From assembly GCF_002850745.1 (NCBI RefSeq), contig NZ_KZ559469.1, positions 513,901 to 577,900 of the forward strand: a stretch of 64,000 nt of DNA. The letters run 5' to 3'. The position numbers were made by a program, and so were the translations under genes. Source of the stretch: Nonomuraea indica. GTDB lineage: Bacteria > Actinomycetota > Actinomycetes > Streptosporangiales > Streptosporangiaceae. The notes under the pieces were generated by a model. It did no database searches. It was not told the DNA's origin and was given only the letters and a program-made list of their open reading frames with translations. This document shows positions 1-8,373 of the stretch, one piece after another. The stretch's first letter is position 1; each line of letters starts with the position of its first letter.

Positions 1-92
1 TCCAGCGCGAAGCCGATCATGGCCAGAAGGTAGAGCAGGACGGCGGCGAGGATGAACAGGTCGCTCACCTCGGCCAGTTGCTCAGCGGGCAT
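1..92 (-). CDS. ccsB: Cytochrome c biogenesis protein CcsB/CcsA, N-terminal fragment
   Basis: Only the first 30 codons are inside the window; the gene runs off the left edge. The start ATG at 92-90 follows an AGGAGA ribosome binding site. The visible protein begins MPAEQLAEVSDLF and then enters a hydrophobic segment (ILAAVLLYLLAMIGFAL), as expected for the first membrane helix of the multi-pass CcsA/CcsB heme handling protein. It overlaps the end of resB by 11 bases, so the two are probably translationally coupled. In system II, CcsB and ResB together export heme and ligate it to apocytochrome c outside the membrane. The assignment rests mostly on position after resA-ccdA-resB. Confidence 0.85.
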   Translation of the reverse strand, partial: MPAEQLAEVSDLFILAAVLLYLLAMIGFAL

Positions 93-1641
93 CCTTGTCT
101 CCTGCTGATAGAGCCTTCACGATGTCGGCGAACTCCTCGGTGAAGCCCGCCGCCGAGCCCTCGGTCCGGGTGAGGCCGCCGACCTCGACGACGCCGTCCC
201 TGACCCGCACCCACACCCGGCGACGGCGGATCATCAGCGACAGCGCGATCGAGACGGTGGCGACCGCGGCGGCCACGAGGGCGGGCAGCCGCCCCGGGTC
301 GTAGGCGATCTGGAGCGTCATCCACTCCTTGACCCCGGTGAACTCCAGTTTGCCCGCGCCGTCCGGCAGGTCGAGCGACTGTCCCACGGCCAGCGGCCTG
401 GGCACCGACGTGCCCATGACCAGCGGCTTCAGTTTCTTCATCAGCTCCGGCGGCGCCAGCTCGTACACCGACTGCGGCCGCCCGGAGCGCACGCCGAGAT
501 CGCCGGAGAACGCCCCGACGACCTGCACCTCCGGCTGGAGCGCGCCCGGGAAGGCGGAGGCGTGACCGCCCCCCTCCAGCGCGACGCTCGTCGGCAGGAA
601 CCTCAGCAGGAAGCCGAGCTGCTCGGGCCGGGCGTCGGGCGCCTTGACGACGCACCCCGAGGTCATCGACGGCTTGTCCTCGATGAGGCACGGCACGGGC
701 CCCTCGAAGGCCACCTGCCCCTTGCCGTCGGTGATCCTGAACTCGGGGGCGTAGCCGTGGCCGATGAGGTAGGTCTGGGTGCCGTTGATCTCCAGCGGCT
801 CGTTGACCTTGAGCTCGTAGGGGCGTTCGGGCGCGCCGGGGGCGTCGCTGACCTTGAGGAAGGCGGAGTAGTCGAGCTCCTGCCCGCGCTTGTCGCCCTC
901 GACCTGGTAGGTGGTCTCGAAGCGGTCGAGCTGGAAGGAGAACGGCTCCAGCGACTCGGCGGAGACCTGGTTGCCCGGCAGGTAGCGGTCGTAGGCGGCG
1001 ACAGTGTTGGCGAACCCGTCGCCCTCGACGACCAGGACGTTGCCGCGGTAGCCGTACAGGGAGCCGAAGCCGACGGCGATCAGCAGGCCGAGCAGCGCGA
1101 TGTGGAAGAGCAGGTTGCCGGTCTCGCGCAGGTAGCCCTTCTCGGCCGCCACCCAGCCGTCGCCCGTGTCGACGCGGAAGCGCCGCGCGCGCAGCCGCGC
1201 GGCGGCCGCCTCGGCCGTCAGGTCGCCGGCGAAGGAGGAGAAGTGCGGCAGCCGCGACAGGTTGCGCGGCGCGGCTGGCGGGCGCCGGCGCAGCTCGCGC
1301 AGGTAGGTGGCGGTGCGCGGGACGATGCAGCCGATCAGCGACGTGAACAGCAGCAGGTAGATCGCGGCGAACCAGACCGAGCTGAAGACGTCGAAGAGCT
1401 GGAAACGGTCGTACCACTCGGCCAGCGTGGGGTTCTGCTGGTAGAGCTGGGCGACCTTCTCCGGCTCGACGCCGCGCTGCGGCACCAGCGACCCCGGCAC
1501 GGAGGCCAGCGCGAACAGGAAGAGCAGGATGATCGCCGTCTTCATCGAGGTGAGGGTGCGCCAGCCCCACCGCAGCCAGCCCACCGGGCCGAGCCCGGCC
1601 GGCCTGGGAGCCTCCTGCTTGCGCAGTTCGTCCACCGTCAT
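82..1641 (-). CDS. resB: Cytochrome c biogenesis protein ResB
   Basis: The 519-residue product has the ResB layout: a cytoplasmic N-terminus, membrane helices near residues 35-52 and 85-108, a third near 175-195, a large extracytoplasmic domain, and a final helix near 450-468 ending in a basic tail (MIRRRR). ResB works with CcsB in system II cytochrome c maturation, bringing heme across the membrane and attaching it to CxxCH apocytochromes. The start ATG at 1641 lies 13 bases after the ccdA stop; the stop overlaps the start of ccsB. It is the third gene of the resA-ccdA-resB-ccsB run. No odd features were seen and length is usual for actinobacterial ResB. Confidence 0.93.
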   Translation of the reverse strand: MTVDELRKQEAPRPAGLGPVGWLRWGWRTLTSMKTAIILLFLFALASVPGSLVPQRGVEPEKVAQLYQQNPTLAEWYDRFQLFDVFSSVWFAAIYLLLFTSLIGCIVPRTATYLRELRRRPPAAPRNLSRLPHFSSFAGDLTAEAAAARLRARRFRVDTGDGWVAAEKGYLRETGNLLFHIALLGLLIAVGFGSLYGYRGNVLVVEGDGFANTVAAYDRYLPGNQVSAESLEPFSFQLDRFETTYQVEGDKRGQELDYSAFLKVSDAPGAPERPYELKVNEPLEINGTQTYLIGHGYAPEFRITDGKGQVAFEGPVPCLIEDKPSMTSGCVVKAPDARPEQLGFLLRFLPTSVALEGGGHASAFPGALQPEVQVVGAFSGDLGVRSGRPQSVYELAPPELMKKLKPLVMGTSVPRPLAVGQSLDLPDGAGKLEFTGVKEWMTLQIAYDPGRLPALVAAAVATVSIALSLMIRRRRVWVRVRDGVVEVGGLTRTEGSAAGFTEEFADIVKALSAGDKDAR

Positions 1642-1654
1642 GAGGTCACCGCCA

Positions 1655-2369
1655 TCAGAGCACCGGCCTGAACCCGGCGACGAGCCCCTGCATGGACGCG
1701 ATCATCTCTCCCCACAGGCCGGTCACGAGCAGGACGCCCACCACCACCATCATGCCGCCGCCGATCCGGGTGATCAGCCGCGAGTGCCGCCGGATGGCCT
1801 GGAACGTGCGCAGCGCCCTGCTGTAGGCCAGCGCCGCGACGACGAACGGCACCCCGAGCCCCAGCGCGTACGCCACGGCGAGCAGCGCGCCCCGTGACGC
1901 GCTGCCCTCGTTGAGCCCGAGCGCCAGCACGACGGCGAGCGTCGGCCCGATGCACGGCGTCCAGCCGAGCCCGAACACCACGCCGAGCAGCGGCGCCCCC
2001 GCCAGGCCGGCCGAGGGGAGCCGGTGGATGCGCACGTCGCGCATCAGGCCGGGCAGCACGCCGAGGAAGGCCAGCCCGAGCAGGATCGTCAGCACGCCGA
2101 TCAGCCGCGTGATGACGTCGGCGTAGCCCAGCATGGCCGCCCCGAGCCCGCCGAACAACGCCCCGCTGAGCACGAACACCACCGCGAACCCGGCCACGAA
2201 CAGCACGGTGCCGAGCACCAGCCGCCCCTTGCGCGGGTCGGCGCTCATCCCGGTCACGTACGACAGGTAGCCCGGCACCAGCGGGAGCACGCACGGCGAC
2301 AGGAACGACACCAGGCCCGCGAGGACCGCGATGGGCACGGCCAGCAGCAGCGACCCGGAGGCGACGACG

Positions 2370-2377
<8 letters not shown>
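1655..2377 (-). CDS. ccdA: Cytochrome c biogenesis thiol transporter CcdA
   Basis: The 240-residue polytopic membrane protein passes reducing equivalents from cytoplasmic thioredoxin to extracytoplasmic thiol proteins, here most likely the ResA-like protein next to it. Two conserved membrane cysteines are visible: Cys28 in the SPCVLP motif of helix 1 and Cys141 in the WTPCIGP motif of helix 4. These are the redox pair of the DsbD/CcdA family. About six membrane helices can be read. The ATG at 2377 overlaps the end of the resA-like gene by 8 bases, and resB follows after 13 bases, so all are expected on one transcript. Confidence 0.93.
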
Positions 2378-2939
<562 letters not shown>

Positions 2940-2964
2940 GGGGAAGATCTCCTTGTACTACAAG

Positions 2965-2987
2965 CGGTAGAGCTCTCAACTCTACCG
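2965..2987. promoter_or_regulatory. Perfect inverted repeat upstream of the resA-like gene
   Basis: An 8-bp perfect inverted repeat (CGGTAGAG, 7-base spacer, CTCTACCG) lies 26 bases upstream of the resA-like start codon. It could be an operator for the cytochrome c maturation operon or a terminator/attenuator for readthrough from the upstream phosphatase gene. There is no T-run. The position close to the ribosome binding site favours a regulatory role. Function is inference. Confidence 0.4.
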
Positions 2988-3052
2988 GCGTGGCGGGCCG
3001 CCCCGGTCGCTGGGGCGTCGGCGGGAGCACGGGCCCGGGAGCACGGGCCGGG

Positions 3053-3093
3053 CTCTCGGGCGCCGGACTCTCGGGCCGGGCTCTCGGGCCGGG
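3053..3093. repeat. Short GC-rich tandem repeat (CTCTCGGGCCGGG)
   Basis: Two exact copies of the 13-mer CTCTCGGGCCGGG (3068-3080 and 3081-3093) follow a diverged 15-base copy beginning at 3053. They lie in the roughly 200-base gap between the histidine phosphatase gene and the resA-like gene. No coding function was seen. Confidence 0.6.
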
Positions 3094-3142
3094 ACCGTCG
3101 GCGGGGATCGTCGGCCGGCGTCCGGTCACGGACGGGCCCGGG

Positions 3143-3784
3143 TCAGGCCCCGGGAATCGTCGGGCCCTTGACGAGCGATCCGGCCGGCTCGCTGTAGCCG
3201 ACGCTGACGAGCCGGTCGCCCTCGAACGTGAACGTGGTGAGGCTGGCCAGCCCGCACTGCCGGCGCCGCGGATCGTGCCAGAGCCGGCGCCGGCCCTCGG
3301 CGGCCATCCGGATCGCCCAGATGGGGAGCTGGTGGCTGACCAGGACCGCCTCGTGGCCGCGCGCCGCGCGCCGGGCGGCGTCGACGACGGAGCGCATCCG
3401 CTGGATGATCGAGGGGTAGGGCTCGCCCCACGACGGGCGCATCGGGTTCCAGAAGTAGCGGTAGTTGCGCGGGTCGCGCAGCACCCCGAGGCCCTGGCCG
3501 ATCATGCGGCCTTCGAGCAGGTTGCCCGCCTCGATCAGGCGGTCGTCGAGGGTGACCTCCAGGCCGAACGTGGCGGCCAGCGGCGCCACGGTCTCCTGGG
3601 CGCGTTCGAGCGGCGAGCTGTAGAGGGCGACGACGTCACGGGCGGCGACCGACTTGGCCACGAGCTCGGCCATCTGCCGGCCCGTGTCGGACAGGTGGTA
3701 GCCGGGCAGCCTGCCGTAGAGGATCCCCTCGGGGTTGTGCACCTCACCGTGCCGCATCAGGTGAACGACGGTGGTTTCAGCCAT
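3143..3784 (-). CDS. Histidine phosphatase (phosphoglycerate mutase-like) protein
   Basis: The 213-residue protein opens with the branch-1 histidine phosphatase signature LMRHGEVH (Arg11-His12-Gly13); His12 is the expected phospho-acceptor. The second conserved histidine is in the VLVSHQLPI segment in the C-terminal half. The substrate cannot be told from sequence; homologues annotated as phosphoglycerate mutases are often phosphatases of small molecules. The start ATG is at 3784. It is transcribed toward the cytochrome c maturation genes with a 203-base gap that holds repeats and a hairpin, so cotranscription is uncertain. In Streptomyces a similar gene sits between hemL and resA, which supports orthology of the locus. 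Confidence 0.88.
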   Translation of the reverse strand: MAETTVVHLMRHGEVHNPEGILYGRLPGYHLSDTGRQMAELVAKSVAARDVVALYSSPLERAQETVAPLAATFGLEVTLDDRLIEAGNLLEGRMIGQGLGVLRDPRNYRYFWNPMRPSWGEPYPSIIQRMRSVVDAARRAARGHEAVLVSHQLPIWAIRMAAEGRRRLWHDPRRRQCGLASLTTFTFEGDRLVSVGYSEPAGSLVKGPTIPGA

Positions 3785-3878
3785 GGTGCGCCACAGCCTA
3801 TCCGCCCGCGGCCGGAAGGCGGCATCAGGGCGCGGCGATCAGAGGCGGGGAGCGGCTCCGGGCGCTGGAGGTCGGGGA

Positions 3879-4799
3879 TCAGTCGACCGCCCAGGAGTTC
3901 TCGTGGCTGCGGCTGGCCTGGGTGAGCGCCTCGACGGCGGCCCTGATCGCCGGGCGGCGGGCGGCGTCGGTGCGCCAGATCGCGCTGATCCGGCGCGTCT
4001 GCCGCGGGCGCAGCGGGACGATGCTCACCCCCGCGGGCACGAGGTCCCTGCCGAGCCTGGGGATGATGGCGCAGCCGATGCCGGCGGCGACGAGCGCCAT
4101 CTGGGTCGGGTACTCGTCGGCCATGCAGGAGATCTCCGGCTCCAGGTCGGCGCTGCGCAGGGTGAAGACCAGCCAGTCGTGGCAGACGGTGCCGGGCGAG
4201 GAGCTGATCCACTGCTCCCCGCTCAGCGACGACAGCTCGGCCTCCTTGTGGCCGGCCAGCGGGTGGTCGGCGGGCACCACCACGTCGGCGATGTCGTCGA
4301 GCAGGGTGGCCTTGGACAGCCCGTCGGGCAGGGCCATGGGGCGGTTCATCCAGTCCTGGACGATGCCGAGGTCGAGCTCGCCGCGCGACACCTCGCGCAC
4401 CACGCGCTCCGGCTCGCGCTCGTGCAGCAGGACCTGCAGGTCGGGGTGGCGCCGCCGCATGCTGGTCAGCGCGAGGGGCATCAGCCCGCGCACGGCCGTG
4501 GGGAACGCCCCCATGTGCAACCGGCCCACGACCTCGCCGCGCAGCGCCTCGAAGTCGGCCTCGGCGGTCTCGACCAGGGCGAGGATCCGCTCGGCGTGCT
4601 CGGCGAGCAGCCCGGCCGCGTCGGTGAGCCGCACGCCGCGGCCGTTGCGCTCCATCAGCCGGGCGCCGGTCTCGCGTTCCAGCTTGGCGATCTGCTGGGA
4701 GACGGCCGAGGGAGTGACCATGAGAGCGTCGGCGGCGGCGCCGACGGAGCCGTAGACGTGCACCGCGTGAAGAGCCTTGAGCCGGTTCAGGTCCAACAT
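3879..4799 (-). CDS. LysR-family transcriptional regulator
   Basis: The 306-residue protein has a winged helix-turn-helix at residues 1-62 (ALHAVHVYGSVGAAADAL followed by MVTPSAVSQQIAKLE) and a LysR substrate-binding domain over residues about 90-295. It is transcribed away from a small ORF and an EamA-family exporter, a common arrangement in which the LysR protein controls the exporter and itself. The effector is unknown. A near-consensus promoter for this gene (TTGAAG, 16-base spacer, TACGCT on the minus strand, 4848-4821) overlaps a small palindrome at 4810-4822, consistent with autorepression. Confidence 0.9.
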   Translation of the reverse strand: MLDLNRLKALHAVHVYGSVGAAADALMVTPSAVSQQIAKLERETGARLMERNGRGVRLTDAAGLLAEHAERILALVETAEADFEALRGEVVGRLHMGAFPTAVRGLMPLALTSMRRRHPDLQVLLHEREPERVVREVSRGELDLGIVQDWMNRPMALPDGLSKATLLDDIADVVVPADHPLAGHKEAELSSLSGEQWISSSPGTVCHDWLVFTLRSADLEPEISCMADEYPTQMALVAAGIGCAIIPRLGRDLVPAGVSIVPLRPRQTRRISAIWRTDAARRPAIRAAVEALTQASRSHENSWAVD

Positions 4800-4809
4800 G
4801 TAAGCCAGC

Positions 4810-4822
4810 CTAAAGGGTTTAG
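4810..4822. promoter_or_regulatory. Palindrome CTAAAgggTTTAG, probable LysR operator
   Basis: A perfect 5-bp inverted repeat with a 3-base spacer sits 11 bases upstream of the lysR start and overlaps the inferred -10 element (4826-4821) of its promoter. LysR proteins commonly bind such interrupted dyads between divergent genes. Function is inferred from position only. Confidence 0.5.
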
Positions 4823-4872
4823 CGTAGAAAGTCTCGCTTGTCCTTCAATCTGTAGCGAACGAAAATATATGC

Positions 4873-4986
4873 ATGCGAATCCTCAAGACGAAGAAGCACG
4901 AGTCCACGTCCGTCTCCTACCTCAAGGTCCTCGCCGAGCAGGCCCGGGAGCAGCGCATCCGCTACCAGAAGCCGCACGCCGCGTGA
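4873..4986 (+). CDS. Small ORF (37 residues) between lysR and eamA
   Basis: A 37-residue reading frame beginning MRILKTKKHE and ending RYQKPHAA runs from the ATG at 4873 to the TGA at 4984-4986. Nearly all third codon positions are G or C, which fits a translated actinobacterial gene. The protein is basic, predicted to be mostly helical, with no membrane segment. There is no clear ribosome binding site, so initiation may be leaderless or weak. Its stop lies 4 bases before the GTG of the EamA exporter, which itself lacks a ribosome binding site, so the small ORF may serve as a translational lead for the exporter. Function is unknown. Confidence 0.6.
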   Translation: MRILKTKKHESTSVSYLKVLAEQAREQRIRYQKPHAA

Positions 4987-4990
4987 CACG

Positions 4991-5863
4991 GTGACGCCAC
5001 GTCACCTGGCCCTCGCGATCGGCCTCGCGGCCGTCTGGGGCTTCAACTTCGTGGTCATGCAGGTGGGCCTGCGCCACTTCCCGCCCCTGCTGTACGCGGG
5101 GCTGCGGTTCGCCATGGCCGCCTTCCCGGCCCTGCTGTTCGCGGGCCGGCCGGGAGTGCCGTGGCGCTGGGTGGCCGGGGTGGCCGCGACGATCGGGGTC
5201 GGGCAGTTCGGCCTGCTGCTGATGGGCATGCGGGCCGGTATGCCCGCCGGTCTCACCTCACTGGTCCTGCAGGTGCAGGCCCTGTTCACCGTGCTGTTCG
5301 CGGTGACCCTGCTCGGTGAACGGCTCACCGCCCGGCGCGTCGCCGGGCTGGGCTTCGCCTTCACCGGGCTGGCGCTCGTCGCCGTCGACTTCGGCCTGGC
5401 GGGACCGGCCGGCGCCTTCGCCCTCTGCGTGGCCGCCGCCGCCGCGTGGGGGCTCGGCAACGTGGTCCAGCGCCGCGCGGCGCCGCCCGACTCACTGCGG
5501 TTCATGGTGTGGGTGAGCGCCCTGTCGGCGCCACCCCTCCTCGCCCTCTCCCTGCTCGTGGAGGGTGCCCCCAGCCTGGCCGCGCCCGCCGAGGGCTGGC
5601 TGTCGCTCGGCTACGTGGCGTTCGTCTCCACGCTGGGCGGGTTCGGGGTGTGGGGGTGGCTGCTGCGTCGCTACGACGCGTCCACCGTCGCCCCGTACAC
5701 GCTGCTCGTGCCCGTCTTCGGCATGTCCTCCGCCGCCCTCGTCACGGGCGAGCCGATCTCCTGGGTCAAACTCGTGGCGGGCGCGCTCATCGTCTGCGGT
5801 GTCCTGTACGCGGGCACCCGCCGGGCGCCCGTCCCGGCCGAGCCCGCGCCCGCCGCACGCTGA
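4991..5863 (+). CDS. EamA-family (DMT superfamily) exporter
   Basis: The 290-residue protein has about ten membrane helices arranged as two EamA repeats, residues about 5-135 and 145-280. The first begins LALAIGLAAVWGFNFVVMQVGL, typical for RhaT/EamA transporters that export amino acids or related metabolites. The start is the GTG at 4991; no ribosome binding site is visible, and the preceding small ORF ends 4 bases upstream, suggesting coupling. Divergent from a LysR gene that probably regulates it. The substrate cannot be predicted. Confidence 0.9.
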   Translation: MTPRHLALAIGLAAVWGFNFVVMQVGLRHFPPLLYAGLRFAMAAFPALLFAGRPGVPWRWVAGVAATIGVGQFGLLLMGMRAGMPAGLTSLVLQVQALFTVLFAVTLLGERLTARRVAGLGFAFTGLALVAVDFGLAGPAGAFALCVAAAAAWGLGNVVQRRAAPPDSLRFMVWVSALSAPPLLALSLLVEGAPSLAAPAEGWLSLGYVAFVSTLGGFGVWGWLLRRYDASTVAPYTLLVPVFGMSSAALVTGEPISWVKLVAGALIVCGVLYAGTRRAPVPAEPAPAAR

Positions 5864-5895
5864 CTCCCAGGGCCGCCGCGCCGAGCAGGCCATGA

Positions 5896-5997
5896 CCCCT
5901 CGCGCAGCCGATCCCCTCGCGCAGCCGATCCCCTCGCGCAGCCGATCCCCTCGTGCAGCCGATCCCCTCGTGCAGCCGATCCCCTCGTGCAGCCGAG
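5896..5997. repeat. Six tandem copies of a 17-bp repeat
   Basis: Six contiguous copies of a 17-bp unit (CCCCTCGCGCAGCCGAT) begin at 5896, 5913, 5930, 5947, 5964 and 5981. Copies 1-3 are identical; copies 4-6 carry a C-to-T change (CTCGTG), and the last ends GAG instead of GAT. The array lies between the convergent ends of the eamA exporter and hemL. The unit length is not a multiple of three, and no real coding frame crosses it. The two homogeneous halves suggest recent expansion. Confidence 0.95.
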
Positions 5998-6050
5998 ATG
6001 CCGGTCGCGCATGACGCCGGGCCGCTCGGGCGCCGGCCGGGCGGCGAACG

Positions 6051-7340
6051 TCAGCGCGTCGCGGCGGCCGCCTTGGCGGCGGCGGGCAGGGCGTCGGCCA
6101 CCCGGTTGAGCGCCTCGTCGTCGTGCGACGCCGACAGGAACCACGCCTCGTAGGCCGACGGCGGCAGGTAGACGCCCTGGTCGAGCATGCTGTGGAAGAA
6201 CGCGGTGAACGCCGCCGTGTCCTGGCTCCGGGCCCCGGCGAAGTCCCGGACCTCCTCGTCCGTGAAGAAGATCGAGAACAGGTTGCCCGCCCGCTGCAGC
6301 CGGTGCGGCACCCCCGCCGCCGCCAGGGCGTCGGAAGCGGCCTGCCCCACCGCCAGCGCCGCCGCGTCCACCTTGGCGTAGGCGTCGGCGTCGAGCGCGC
6401 GCAACGTGGCCAGGCCCGCCGCGCACGCCAGCGGGTTGCCCGACAGCGTGCCCGCCTGGTAGACGGGGCCCTCCGGCGCGAGCCGCGCCATCACCTCGGC
6501 CCGCCCGCCGAACGCCGCCGCCGGCAGCCCGCCTCCCATGACCTTGCCGAACGTCATCAGGTCGGCGTCCACTGGGTCCAGGCCGTACCAGCCGGACCGC
6601 GACACGCGGAAGCCCGTCAGCACCTCGTCCACGATGAGCAGCGCGCCGTTGGCCGTGCACAGCTCGCGCAGCCGGGTGTTGAAGCCGTCGCGCGGCGGCA
6701 CCACGCCCATGTTGGCCGGGCACGCCTCGGTGATCACGCAGGCGATCTCGGCCGCCGCGAAGGCCGCCTCGACCGCCGCGACGTCGTTGTACGGCAGGAC
6801 GATCGTGTCGGCCGCCGACGCCCCGGTCACGCCGGGCGTGTCAGGCAGCCCGAAGGTCACCACGCCCGACCCCGCGGAGGCCAGCAGCGCGTCGACATGG
6901 CCGTGGTAGCAGCCGGCGAACTTGATCACCTTGGACCGGCCGGTGAAGCCGCGGGCCAGCCGCACCGCGCTCATCGTCGCCTCGGTGCCGGAGCTGACCA
7001 GGCGCACCCGCTCCACCGGCGCGACCCGGGCGGCGATCTCCTCGGCCAGCTCCACCTCGCCCGGCGTGGCCGTCCCGTAGCCGAACCCGCGGGAGACGGC
7101 TTCGGAGACCGCCTCGACGACGGCGGGGTGGCGATGCCCCAGGATCATCGGCCCCCAGGAGCAGACGAGGTCGACATAGCGGTTGCCGTCGACGTCGGTG
7201 ATGTAGGGCCCGTCGCCGGAGGCCATGAAGCGGGGCGTGCCGCCGACCGCGCCGAACGCGCGGACCGGCGAGTTGACGCCTCCCGGCACGAGGGCGCGGG
7301 CGCGGGCGAACAGGTCCTCGGACTTCTGTGTACGGCTCAC
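6051..7340 (-). CDS. hemL: Glutamate-1-semialdehyde 2,1-aminomutase HemL
   Basis: The 429-residue PLP enzyme moves the amino group of glutamate-1-semialdehyde to give 5-aminolevulinate, the second step of the C5 heme pathway started by HemA. The class III aminotransferase fold shows the cofactor-binding [10 protein letters not shown] segment (about 116-125), the DEV motif (Asp238) and the PLP lysine in FGKVMGGG (Lys266). The N-terminal [21 protein letters not shown] is typical of the family. The start is the GTG at 7340. The gene stands apart from the rex-hemACDB operon, about 3 kb away, with CPBP and Prim-Pol genes between. Confidence 0.97.
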   Translation of the reverse strand: MSRTQKSEDLFARARALVPGGVNSPVRAFGAVGGTPRFMASGDGPYITDVDGNRYVDLVCSWGPMILGHRHPAVVEAVSEAVSRGFGYGTATPGEVELAEEIAARVAPVERVRLVSSGTEATMSAVRLARGFTGRSKVIKFAGCYHGHVDALLASAGSGVVTFGLPDTPGVTGASAADTIVLPYNDVAAVEAAFAAAEIACVITEACPANMGVVPPRDGFNTRLRELCTANGALLIVDEVLTGFRVSRSGWYGLDPVDADLMTFGKVMGGGLPAAAFGGRAEVMARLAPEGPVYQAGTLSGNPLACAAGLATLRALDADAYAKVDAAALAVGQAASDALAAAGVPHRLQRAGNLFSIFFTDEEVRDFAGARSQDTAAFTAFFHSMLDQGVYLPPSAYEAWFLSASHDDEALNRVADALPAAAKAAAATR

Positions 7341-7473
7341 GCGCTCCAGGTTAGCCGCGCCCCACGCCGGCCGACCGCGAGGCCCGGGCCGCCGCCGTAC
7401 ATCGAAAGTCGGCCCCCGGGAATCGGACCCCGGGAGGACGACAGACGCCCCCGCGCTTCGGGACCATCAGCCC

Positions 7474-8349
7474 ATGGCACCTCCCGCGTCCCCCACCGTC
7501 CCCGCGACCCCGCCCCGGCAGGCCTTCACGGGCATGGGCCTGGCCGTCTTCGTCGCCGCCTACGCCTGGCTCGTGGCGACGGGCACCACCTCGATCACCG
7601 GGTCGGCCGACCCCGGCGCCTCGGGCATGTCCCTGTGGGCGGCCCTCCTGCCCCCGCTGGCGGCGACGGCGCTGGCCCGGCTGGTGCCGCCCCGGGTGGA
7701 GCCGCCCCAGCCGCTGGCCGCCCTGCCCGTGGCCCGGCTGCGCCGCGAGGCGTCGGTCCTGGTGGCGGCGGCCCTGGCGATGGCCTGCCTGGCCCCGTTC
7801 GCGTCCCGCGCCGGCCTGCTCTACCCGGCAGCCAAGATCGTCGTCCTGCTGGCCGTTCCCCTCGTCGCCTTCCGCCTGCTGCGCGGCGACGGGCCTGTCG
7901 CCAGGGCGATCCCGGCTCCGGTCACCTGGCTCGCCCCGTTGCCGGCGGTCGTCGCCTGGTTCCTGCTCTCCCAGGTGGGCCCGCTCGCCGTGCCCCTGAC
8001 CCAGGAGCTGCCCGACCCCGTCGTCCTCGTCATCGGCTCGCTGATCACCCTGCTGACGGCGAGCGTGCTGGAGGAGGTGTTCTACCGCGGCTGGCTGCAG
8101 ACGCGCCTGGAGGCGCTGTACGGCAGGTGGCCGGCGGTCCTGGGCTCGTCGCTGCTGTTCGCCCTCATGCACACCTCCCACGTCCGCCCCGACGCGCTGC
8201 TGCCGGGGCTGGCGGGCATCGTGGCCTTCCAGGGCGTCTTCGGCCTCATGCTGGGCTACCTGTGGTCCCGCTACCGCAACATCTGGGCGATCATCCTGAT
8301 CCACGTGATCAGCAATCTCGTCCTCGTCCCCCTCCTCCTCGGCGGCTGA
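7474..8349 (+). CDS. CPBP-family intramembrane metalloprotease
   Basis: The product (291 residues from the ATG at 7474) is a multi-helix membrane protein with the CPBP/Rce1-like motifs: E200-E201-V-F-Y-R204, His233 in LMHTS, and His277 in IHVISN. These residues form the glutamyl/histidine site of this protease group. Substrates of bacterial members are mostly unknown. I chose ATG 7474 because upstream in-frame codons would extend antisense into hemL; the ribosome binding site is weak, and ATG 7534 is an alternative. Divergent from hemL and convergent with the Prim-Pol gene. Confidence 0.85.
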   Translation: MAPPASPTVPATPPRQAFTGMGLAVFVAAYAWLVATGTTSITGSADPGASGMSLWAALLPPLAATALARLVPPRVEPPQPLAALPVARLRREASVLVAAALAMACLAPFASRAGLLYPAAKIVVLLAVPLVAFRLLRGDGPVARAIPAPVTWLAPLPAVVAWFLLSQVGPLAVPLTQELPDPVVLVIGSLITLLTASVLEEVFYRGWLQTRLEALYGRWPAVLGSSLLFALMHTSHVRPDALLPGLAGIVAFQGVFGLMLGYLWSRYRNIWAIILIHVISNLVLVPLLLGG

Positions 8350-8373
8350 CGCCCCGCCCACCGCGCCGATCGG

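Noticed and set aside
5896..5997. CRISPR array
   Set aside because: The copies are directly adjacent with no spacers, and no cas genes are present.
7225..7473. N-terminal extension of the CPBP protease
   Set aside because: It would overlap hemL antisense and leave no promoter space; the sequence is Arg/Pro-rich without features.
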